From NCBI GenBank assembly GCA_965649825.1, contig OZ287694.1, positions 1,240,001 to 1,304,000 on the forward strand: a DNA stretch of 64,000 nt. The letters run 5' to 3'. The stretch comes from Penicillus capitatus. Lineage: Eukaryota; Chlorophyta. Under the pieces are notes generated by a model. That model had not been told where the DNA came from. It did no database searches and saw only the letters and a program-made list of their open reading frames with translations. This document shows positions 22,195 to 31,645 of this stretch, one piece after another; the first letter of the stretch is position 1, and each line of letters opens with the position of its first letter. The position numbers were made by a program, and so were the translations under genes.

Positions 22195-24312
22195 ATGGCA
22201 TTGAAGGTTCTCGCCGCAGATGGCGTTAAAGTGAGAGAATCCGTCGCTGTTTGCGCTGAATCGTTTTTTCGGGCAGATCTACAATCTATCGAGCGGGAAG
22301 AGTTTGCCAGAATGGGTGAACGATAAACGACAACGCCGAGAGTCGTCACAAACAGCAGCAGAGCAGCAGCAGCGCGTGGAGCTTCTTCAAGACTTTCGCT
22401 TTCCGAGCGCCTGTCACAAGATCCAGTCGACATCGACTGGCGACTGCCTCATCGCAACGGGAAACTATCCGCCGCAAGTTCGCCTGTTCGATGTGGCAAA
22501 TCTATCCCCGAAAGTCACTCGTCATTTCGACGCCGATATCGTCGACTTCGAAGCATGTCCTGCTCAAGAAACAGCCTTTCCACTTAGCGTCTTTTTGGTG
22601 ACAGATTCTGACGGAGGATTTTTCAAAGCTCGCTTTTCTCTGTGCCGATCGGACAGTGAAGCTCCATGCGCGATTTGGATATTACTACGAAACCAGGATT
22701 CCGATCTGTGGCCGTGTGGTTACCTATGTGCCCTTCCTCGCCCATCTGCTGATCGCAGGATCGTCTGCTGAAGTACATCGACTGGATCTCTCCGAAGGCA
22801 GATTTCTGCAGCCACTGGTTTCGCAGTTGCCTTCCATCAATGCATGCGGTCCGACGGAAGCGCCATCCACTTGCACACGCAAACAGTCACTGTCGTAGAT
22901 GTCAGCCCTGTCCATGGTCTGGTCTGCTGCGCTGGTAACGATGGCGTATTGGAATGCGTCGATATCCGACAACCGTCGATTGTTGGCAGTCTCGACATCG
23001 CTTCTGCATTGGAAAAAGTGCGCCGTGGACTGGAGTTCGTTTCGTAGAGAGAGGATATTTGTGGATATGACAGGCTGGATCAGAGTTGACGGCTGTTCGG
23101 TTTGATCGACATGGACTGCACTTCGCCGCGGGGACCAGCACTGGAGTGGTCGGTTTGTTCGATTTACGATCGCAGAAACCGATCTTGACGAAAGATCACA
23201 TGTACGACGCGCCGATACACAGTCTGCATTACCTGTCTTCCGATCAAAAGGCCAACGGCGGTCCTATGGAAAACAAGATCGCTTCTGCCGATTCCTTTGT
23301 CGTCAAGATCTGGGATACACTCACAGCGGAAACGTACACCAACGTCGAGCCTGGCAAGAGCGCGGCCATCAACCACATGCACTGGTGGCAGGATTCTGGC
23401 CTGTTCTTCCTGGCATGCGACGATGCAAAGATCCAGGCAACTCTGTCGCATTCATTGGATGCGGCTGTCCTGATCGATCGGATGCTTTGTGTATCAGTCT
23501 TACTTTATTCCTTCACTGGGGACGGCGCCATCGTGGTGTTCCTTTCTGGAAGGGATCACAGAGGAATTGGAAGAGGAAGCAGGTTTGTGTGTATCCACGG
23601 ATGAAAAGAGTGAGAGATCATGTGTGATGTGATGGTTGGTGTTTAGGACACGTGCTCTACGATGACTTTCGATTTGTCACACAGAATCAGTTGGCGGATG
23701 TCGGGCTGGCGCATCTTATTGGAACCGATCTGCTCAAAGCGTACATGCATGGATACTTCATCCACAACAAACTCTACTCAAAGTGATGAACGCATTCACA
23801 AATTTTCGTTTCCGGTGTGGCGAATCGGTGCTGTCATCAGGGCACAGTTGATGCATCAGCCACAGACTGTGATTCCGTTGCCTCTTCCAGAAAGCCGAAT
23901 CTCTTCGTTGCGTAAAGTGCCTGATGCAAGGAAAGGAAGCGACGAAAAGAGAACGCCGATTCAAGATCGGCGTTTCAAAGCCATCTACGAAGATCCGGCG
24001 TTTGCGATCGACGAGAACAGACGCATCGACGATACAGGCGAGAGACAACGACATTGGATATCCGCCGATATGTGATATGCTATTCTCACAGATTCTCTTT
24101 TGGTGCCCTCGGATACCGTGCAACGAAAGACGCCGGGCGATGACGCCGATGAGGATGAAACGGTGATGCCTTTCGAGATCCGTACGGCTCAACGAGGAAG
24201 ACGCAAAGCGACATCGCGTTTTCGAGGCTCCGCCGATTTCTGTTTTACACCAACGTCACGAGAAGGGTCATCGAAAGACAAGAAAAAACGTCAGGGCCGA
24301 CAGAAACGCTAG
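22195..24312 (+). CDS. NOL10: Nucleolar protein 10 / ENP2 (WD40)
   Basis: Exons 22195-22230, 22277-22552, 22605-22848, 22899-23017, 23074-23436, 23498-23582, 23647-23782, 23841-24037 and 24092-24312 give 558 aa. ENP2/NOL10 is a WD40 protein of the small-subunit processome. Family motifs: [86 protein letters not shown]-type region [24 protein letters not shown] and [18 protein letters not shown], with a basic tail. Three introns (22553-22604, 23437-23497, 24038-24091) have GC donors; in the first two, GC use is the only way to rebuild the conserved junction. The gene ends 4 bp from the convergent centrin gene. Confidence 0.93.
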
Positions 24313-24316
24313 ATCG

Positions 24317-24828
24317 TCAATCGCTGTCCGATCCGGTCATCATGATCTTTTCGAAATCGACGAAATCGATCGATCCGTCACGATCACGATCGAACGTGTC
24401 GATCATGTCTTGCAATTCGGCATCTTCGATGGACAGGCCGATCTCTTTGCAGAGACGCTTCAGACCTCGTGCATGAATCTTGCCGGATCCATCCACATCT
24501 AACAGTTCAAAACAGTGACGCGTGCGTTCATCCGGATCACGATCGATCATCTCTTCGGTTAGGATCACGCGAAACATGTCGGCATCTATCGGATCATCGG
24601 GCTCGATGCCGCGATTCCGCAGCAGACGTAGCACGTCAGCTTTCTTGACGTCAAAACCAAAGGCGCGCAACGCTGCCTTCAGTTCATGACGATAGACATG
24701 TCCCATCTCATCTGACAGCACATTCATACGGCACATTGCCGTTTTCAATCAAACGCGACACCTTCATCGAAGATTCGGAACGCTTGGTCCACGAGGTCGA
24801 TCTCTTCATCCGTCAGTTTTCGCGACAT
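24317..24828 (-). CDS. CETN: Centrin (EF-hand protein)
   Basis: Exons 24762-24828 and 24317-24711 give 153 aa from the ATG at 24828; upstream in-frame ATGs at 24891 or 24951 would add a basic, Ser/Thr/Arg-rich extension (up to 194 aa), as many centrins have. Centrins act at centrioles, basal bodies and in export or repair complexes. Four EF-hand units are seen: the first begins FDEDEMGHVYRHELKAALRA and lacks ideal ligands, the second is degenerate, the third is DVDGSGKIHARG without the final Glu, and the fourth DRDRDGSIDFVDFE is canonical. The FGFDVKK motif is centrin-like. It implies a centriole or flagellum in this organism. Confidence 0.9.
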
Positions 24829-24994
24829 CGTTCGCTGTCGCGATCGAACGGGCGATGCGCTCGTGTCAAGTCGTCCAGGCAAAGTCGTCATCGTCCACCG
24901 CGATCCTCGTATTGATGTGACGTCTACTGAAGATGCATGCGTCGTCGCCATCTATATTCACCTCGAAACGCGATTCTTATTGACTCTTTGAACC

Positions 24995-27152
24995 ATGGCC
25001 GAATTCGATGAGTGCGTCTCGCAACAGCCGTCCAATGTCCAACGTGTTCTGTTCTGATTCCTAGATACGAGTATCTCGAGAAGAATCTAGAGAAGAAGGA
25101 AGAGACAATTGAGAATGGCAGCAGTGCAGGAGGCGAGCGTTCGTCCAAACGTGAACGCCGTCGTCGCAGTCGAGAACGACGTCATTCCCGCGACCGTCGT
25201 CGACGCCGCGACCGTTCGCGCTCCTATTCGCCTTACAAACGTCGTTCGCGTGGCCGTCGCGAAGAGCGTCGACGAAGACACAGTCCATCACCTAAGTAAA
25301 CCCTCACTCTTTTTCTATCCGCCTCGAAGTGTGAGAAGGCGTGAGAGGACCCCTCCCGAAGTCAAAGCCGCACGCGAACGCGAACGGGAACTCAAAGAAC
25401 TGGAGAAAGATACCCGAACGATCTTTGCCTACAATCTCAACCTCAAAGCAGACGAACGTGATTTGTTCGACTTCTTCTCCAAAGCGGGGAAAGTGACGGA
25501 TGTCAAGATTATTATGGACAGGAATACGAGGAAATCCAAAGGCTTCGCCTATATCGAATTTGATAAACAAGTAGGGCACACGGCTGGATAGAGGGACAAG
25601 GGAGATATGGGCTGAATGGTGTAGGAAGATGTGTTGAATGCATTGACTTTGACGGGACAAGTGCTGCTGGGCCAGGCGGTGATGGTCAAGGCATCGGAGG
25701 CGGAGAAGAATTTGGCATGGGAGGCCCAGCAACAACAGCAACAGAATCAAGCTGCGGCGGCAGCATTGTTGGGCACGAATCTGTCGACCTCCGGTCCATG
25801 CAAGCTCTATGTCGCTGGCCTGCACCCAGATATCACGGTATGCTCTCCGTTATGGAAAAGTGTGAGAGAAGAGTGAGATGCATGTTTAGCAAAATGACCT
25901 CAAACGCATTTTTGCCCCGTTTGGTGATGTGGACTCTGTTCAATTGGCCGTTGACGCGAACGGCACGTCACAGAGCTACGGCTACGTCCAGTAATACACT
26001 CTCACTCTTTCTCACTCTTACCCAGACGCCGTTCTCAGGTTTTCGCGCATGCAAGATGCCACTAAGGCAATGCAGCAGTTGAATGGACTGGAGATCGGTG
26101 GTTCTGCCATTCGCGTTCAGATCGCCTCCGTGGCGGCGGGAGACATGGGAGCCGTGACCTATGGAGAATTGGACGAGGAAGATGGTACGTAGACACGCAC
26201 GCACGAGAGAAGTCTGTTTACGCCTGCACAGTTTCTGTTCGTTTTTCTCCTTTTCTGGTTGGAGATGGTTCCTGTCTCAATGCATTGTTTGCAGGACTGC
26301 CTGCCTGCCTCCTTTGCCACACTCTCTCTTAGTCGCTGTCGATCATGACTGAGGCAGACCGAAGCATTGGTCGCATCTCCGTTTTCTCCCACATCCAAAG
26401 GCTCCGTCCTTGATTTTAGGGGGTGAACTTTGGTATCGTGGATTCTTGTGCAGCGCTCGCTCGTTGTTTGTTGTGTTCTGCATGGCATCGTATGCTGAAA
26501 CCGTATCTCTGTGGTGTGTAGAGATGGGAGGTGGTATGAAGCTGTCATCTCATGCCCGTGCGGCATTGATGAATCGCCTGGCCAATTCAGCCGGCCTCCA
26601 AACAGGCAATCCCTTCAATATCCCGGGGACGGGGTCCGGTTCTGTCCCTGGCATGGGTGGAGCGGGATTTCAGAGTGGAGCGACAAACAAAGTGATGCCG
26701 AGTCCTCTCTCTTACGATCAAGGCGTTTTGGGTCCGGCCTCGCCACGTCCCACGCAATGTCTGCTCATCAAGAATATGTTCGATGCCTCTGAGTGAGATC
26801 GCACTCGTGTGTTTGTTTGTTCGTTCGAGAGGATGGATGGATGGATGTAGGGAATCCGATCCCAACTGGGTGCGGGATATCGAGCAAGATGTGACAGATG
26901 AATGTTCAAAGTATGGAACCGTGAGCCATATCCATGCCGATCCCAAAAGCAAAGTAATCCCTCCCACTTCTCTATCCATACCGTCATGCATAAGAATGCG
27001 TCGTATCACAGGGATTTGTTTATCTCAAATTCGAAGCTCTTCAGTCAGCCGTCGCCGCACAGAAGGCGCTCCATGGCCGCTGGTTTGCTGGTCGCCAAAT
27101 TGTGGTGGAATTCCAATTCTTGCAGATCTACAACAATCATTTCCAATGCTAA
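24995..27152 (+). CDS. RBM39: RNA-binding splicing factor RBM39/CAPER
   Basis: Exons 24995-25011, 25065-25295, 25330-25570, 25625-25837, 25890-25990, 26039-26184, 26522-26792, 26851-26953 and 27012-27152 give 487 aa. RBM39 is a U2AF-like SR-type splicing factor. Order: an Arg/Ser-rich N-terminus, RRM1 (TIFAYNLNLKADERDLFDFF..KGFAYIEF), RRM2 (KLYVAGLHPDITQNDLKRIF..YGYVQF), a Gly/Met/Pro linker, and a C-terminal RRM of UHM type (CLLIKNMFD..KGFVYLKF). The start gives MAEFDEYEYLEKNLEKKE. Intron 2 is only 34 nt. Intron 6 (26185-26521) is 337 nt, by far the longest in the window, and may be regulatory. Confidence 0.94.
26831..26848 (+). repeat. GGAT microsatellite in RBM39 intron 7
   Basis: Tandem GGAT units just before the acceptor of RBM39 intron 7. 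A similar ATGGATGG run lies at about 28918-28942 upstream of UBE2V. Confidence 0.75.
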
Positions 27153-27302
27153 ACGCGTTTTCGACCTGACACTGCATGGATGCTGGCGAATAGATGGATG
27201 GAAGATGCATGGAATAAGAACACATCTCTAAACATAGATGTCACACAGCATATCAGAGCATCCGTCGCTTGCTCACTTGAACAGAAGAGGATTATTGCCA
27301 GC

Positions 27303-28868
27303 TCATTGAAACCATGATGTCACAGCTATACGCTCAAAATGCGTTGGTAGAACAGCGTGGTCCACAGCTCCACTGAGAAACAGAACGCAACGTCCGCCGA
27401 GCGGCGCGACATCCAATACCATTTCACCGCCGACTTCCACCCATTCCACGGCATGCCGTGTCTGTTCGTGGAAGTACGAGCTGACGACTGACATGTCGTC
27501 GATGCTGCTGACGTCGAACTGACCGTCGATTAATCCCAGATCGGCCATCACGGAACTCGTCGTGGATTTGGGCACGCCGTTCAACAGATGCGGCTCTAAT
27601 CCATCCGAACGCAGCGAACCGCATTCGCTCGGCTCCGAGATCGAGATATCGGCTTCCGAGATGCCGGGGACGGTGGATGGCTCCGTACGGGGATAGTCCT
27701 GCCATCCGTTGCCAGGGCGTCGATCATTGAAAGGCTGCGCTCCCAGAAAACGCGAAAGATACGGGAGATTATGTGACCTTTGTGGCGGCGGCGGCTGTTG
27801 TTGCTGCCCATTCGAGGCGTCATTGCCGCCGCCGATGCCGGACTCTGTATTTCGCAGACGCTGCTGTTCCACGAGGGCGGCGTGATTCACGCGCTGATTC
27901 TTCCGAGGAGGCCAGATACGAATCTCTCCACCATCTTCGGACTTCCAATCCGGATTCATGTACACCACCGCCGTCACCTAGAACAGGAGAGTATCACGGA
28001 ATGACCCATGTGTCCGTCACACAATGCACGACGCACTCTTCGCTGCTGCGGCTCGCTGCCGTCGTCCGGAAAAGCATCGCGGTGTTTCTTATAGGCAGAG
28101 CCGTCCGGGGGATAATAAGCTAATTGAAACTCAGCTGTGCTGTTTCGCAGCTTCATAAATTCGTACAGATCTGAACGGAGCTCCTGAAAAGCCACAGCGA
28201 GAGAGGCAAACGGCTGTGTATCAAACGGCGGACGTCCCGACTGCAGCCAGGCAATCGAATCGCCTCGTGCCTTTGTATCCTGATACTTTGCATTCCCCAG
28301 CTTCGCAGCCTCGACCAAAGCGCCTAGAGAAACGCACCTCATTTTTAGCGACCTCATTAACTATCCCTGCCTCTATTATTGAGAGACAGCGCTTCGGCCC
28401 GGATCGCTGCGATTTTCTCTTTGTTAATAAAGTTATCGAGGATCAGATATCCATGCTGCTTGAATTCCTCCATCTGAATGATGTTCATGCGCTTGAGGGC
28501 GACTGGATTGCTCAGACGGTGGCGGAACAGTCGTGAACAGAGCTATCCAGCAGCACGCATGTCGCTAGAGACGTCACGTCACAACAAATGGCCCCAACCT
28601 GAAACGGATCCTCCTGCGCGTCCAGCACGCGCAGCACATGCTCTTCTGTCACTTCGATGAGCTCTTCCTCCTCCTCTTCAGGAAACGTCCCGAGCTCCTG
28701 CTCTTTCGCCGTCGCATCCTCGAGGTCAATCGCCAGTCCCGCAATGCGTGATGCCAACGATGCCGTCGTGGCGACCGTCGAAGAATTCGTGGAGACGGTG
28801 CTCAACACGTCATCGTCAAATGCACCCGCCGTTCGCACGGCAACTTCTCGACTTCGAGGCGAACGCAT
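27303..28868 (-). CDS. Prolyl 4-hydroxylase, EGLN/PHD-like 2OG-Fe(II) dioxygenase
   Basis: Exons 28599-28868, 28362-28542, 28037-28323 and 27303-27977 give 470 aa. These soluble enzymes hydroxylate proline using 2-oxoglutarate, oxygen and Fe(II). The fold begins FKQHGYLILDNFINKEKIAA; the iron ligands are His and Asp in YKKHRDAFPDD and the distal His in VDHAVLP, and the 2OG-binding Arg is in ERIAVTSWF. Between strands (about residues 270-420) there is a long low-complexity insert rich in Gln, Pro, Ser and Asp, unusual for the family. The N-terminal 85 residues are acidic and disordered. The intron at 28324-28361 is short (38 nt). It diverges from UBE2V. Confidence 0.85.
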
Positions 28869-28996
28869 GGAGGAAGACAAAGTCGTTATGAACAACGAAC
28901 ACACCTCGTCCCAGATAATGATGGATGGATGGGATGGATGCGTCGATCTTGGCACATCGATCGATTCGCGCGCCGACTGTCTGCTCGTTCGAAAGC

Positions 28997-29631
28997 ATGG
29001 GCTCCGTAACAGGTCCGTCCGTCTGTCCATTCATCCATCTCTATCCCAGCTCCGATAACCCCAACGCCGTTTTCTCTGCAGTTCCGCGTAATTTTCGACT
29101 GTTGGAGGAGTTGGAACGCGGAGAGAAGGGCATCGGCGACAGTACTGTCAGTTATGGTATCGAAGACATGGACGACATCCTCATGCGTAGCTGGAAGGGC
29201 ACCATCGTGGGAACGGGCAATGTATGTCATCCTTCGCTTGCACCGAAGCGATGTCTCACACGGCGCACAGACGGTGTATGATGGACGCATCTATGAACTG
29301 AAGATTGTTTGCGGACTGAACTACCCAAACACAGTGAGAGATTTTGACATGGGTCGTGATTGTTGTGCGTGTGCTACTAGCCACCCGAGGTGCGATTCTT
29401 AACCAAAATCAATCATTCGAGTGTCTTGCCAGATGGCAGAGTGAGATGCACGACATCAAAGACAAAGTGTGATAAGTGTGATGTCTGTAGCTAAACCCCA
29501 ATACGTTTCACGTCTTGCGTAACTGGAAGAGAGAGCATACGATGGAGTACTTGCTTGTGGAGTTACGTCGAGAGATGTCGTCTCCACAGAACAGACGAGC
29601 GCCTCAGCCGGCAGAAGGATCGAACTATTGA
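28997..29631 (+). CDS. UBE2V: Ubiquitin-conjugating enzyme E2 variant (MMS2/UEV1)
   Basis: Exons 28997-29012, 29082-29221, 29271-29333, 29381-29440 and 29491-29631 give 139 aa, the normal UEV length. It is the catalytically inactive partner of UBC13 in K63-linked ubiquitin chain synthesis. Seen: [75 protein letters not shown] and the typical end [10 protein letters not shown]. There is no active-site Cys at the E2 position, as expected. The first coding exon is 16 nt (MGSVT). The upstream leader holds ATGGATGG repeats (about 28918-28942). Confidence 0.94.
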
Positions 29632-29728
29632 GAATGTCTTGACTCGGAGTGGATCGTGGCATCCATCATCATCGCCGTCATCGTCGTCGTTGTATGCGGT
29701 GTGAACTGTATGTATGTGGTGGCTGGTG

Positions 29729-31546
29729 TTAAACATGTTCTGACTTTGACATGACATCCTCTAACGCCGCAAATCGCTCATCGTCGTTGCCCTCTGCGAT
29801 CTCGGCCGCCAAGTGCGAAACAGACGGGCCTTTGAGAAACTCACCATCGGGATAGAGCCATTCAAAATGCGACAGGCAAGCCTGAAAATCACGAAGGTGT
29901 CCAACCATGCCCCTGGGACCGCCGACCAAGCAGACATTGGGGATGGTATCGTCGGCAAGCTCCATACAGGTCTGTCGATAATAACATTCAAAGAGTAATT
30001 GAGGGGCGGCAGGGAGGGAGAGGGAGAGGAGACGATGCACAGTCTCAGACAGATCGGCCTTCGGGTGTTGCTTCTCCGAGGAGCAGCTTCCGTACAACAG
30101 ATACCTGCACAAGGCCTCGGCCTTCGACATGAGCTCGATGAAGGACACGATGCCTACTTTCCTGGTGGACAGGACGGTTGGCCAACCTGCAGAAAAGTGA
30201 CAGGCTTGTTCTGTCCTCTGGGCACGACGATCATCAACTGCTGTTTGCCTTCCTGCAGCGATCGGTCCAGAACACAGACAACGCGAGAGATCTTTGTCTC
30301 GTGCAGGGCTGCGCTGTCTGGTATCTCTGATTTGAGTGTTGGCAAGGTGGATAGATAGTGGACCGGCATCACAAATTTCGCGCAGCGGATCCACTGGCCG
30401 TGCTCTGTTTGAATTCGGATGGGCTCGGCCGAGTTGGTTGGGAGCTGTATTGCTTGCAGGGAGCAGTTCAGGATGTAAACACCACCGTGTACGGCACACA
30501 GACGACAGAAGGCCTAAACGGCAGTCTCGTAGAAAAGTGGGCGCTGTCTCGATAGGTGACTTGCGGGATGTCGCTGCAACTGTAGCATGGAACAATGAAT
30601 GGCCCTGAGTTCACTCTGAGCCTTCCGGCCGACTGCAGGTAATACCCGAGGGCTTCGAATTTGGCCAAGTCCCCAGGAAATTCCTCGACGAAGCAGACAC
30701 CTGTCTTGACCATTTGCAGGAGAAAATCATCGAATCCTTGCTCTGTTAGCCACGCATCGAAATCCTGCACCTGTAAGGAGCATTCCGTCTCGATCGAGTT
30801 CTTCTCACACAATTGAGTGACTTGAGTTTGGTCCTGCCTTTCCAAAAGCTCAACAGCGCTCTGCAGAAAAGCCGTCAGTTTTCGTTTTTGCATGGCTGTC
30901 AGTGTTCGATCTTTGAAGATGTCGGATCGGGAGGCGGGGATCGGAACGAAGCCATCCTCCGTCATCACATAACTGACAAATACAGCAGATATCACACTTG
31001 GTCACACGTAATCTCACTCTTTCTCGCACCTGGCTTCCACCAGCCGATAATCCACATAATGATGCGCACGTGTCTTGATCAAGCTCATCAAGAGTGGTCC
31101 TGATTGATATGTTAACTGACATTCCCAAAAGAGTGCCTGTCATTTGAAGAGTGCGTGAGATCTCACTTTTGGGGAGAGCTCAATAATGTAATCCTTTGCG
31201 TCTCCCAGCTCTTCTGCCTTTCGCTGTGGCACCTCTACGTGCTCATAGACGCATGGAGATCCACAGAATCGATGCAAATGTGGCTCTGATGCATCGGCAT
31301 TCGCATCTGTCACATCATCTGGCGGCGCGATATGTGTGAGAAACTCTTCCATATTGAGGCCCGACCACAAATCCCCATAATACGACCGCGCATCGAGATG
31401 CAACACTTTCTTGCCGAGCAATGCCGCAGAACTGCACACACAAACATCGCCGCCTCGTCGCTTGGCAGCAATCACCTCGCAAGGATCGATTCCCTCAAGC
31501 CAGTGCCCAGCACCACGAGATCGTAGACGTCGGGCGTGATGTCCAT
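29729..31546 (-). CDS. CHM: Rab escort protein (REP/GDI family), apparent frameshift
   Basis: Exons 31476-31546, 31167-31431, 31030-31115, 30561-30972 and 29729-30513. REP presents Rab GTPases to geranylgeranyl transferase. The Rossmann N-terminus VYDLVVLGTGLRESILASSA, KKVLHLDARSYYGDLWSGLN, then DYIIELSPK, FCRLCAVHGGVYILN, SRVVCVLDRSL and PNVCLVGGPRG are typical. In the last exon the frame breaks near 30157: reading runs to VGQPSCPPGK then TAG, while the homologous continuation VGIVSFIELMSK lies in the -1 frame with no introduced intron that fits. Restoring frame would give about 538 aa. It is either a sequence error or a broken allele; the rest is intact. Confidence 0.85.
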
Positions 31547-31645
31547 CGCGATGATGACGTGACTTGTTGGATCGGTTGCATTGTAGAGCCAGAACGAAGG
31601 CCTTTACCAACAACATCTCTCCCGTTTGTTCGCGTCTTCACCGCA

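Noticed and set aside
25061-25825. Long minus-strand frames rich in Asp, Val and Arg
   Set aside because: They mirror the Arg/Ser-rich and RRM-coding exons of RBM39 and are composition shadows.
30154-30156. Programmed ribosomal frameshift at the in-frame TAG of the REP gene
   Set aside because: The needed shift is -1, no heptameric slippery site is present, and a single missing base explains it more simply.
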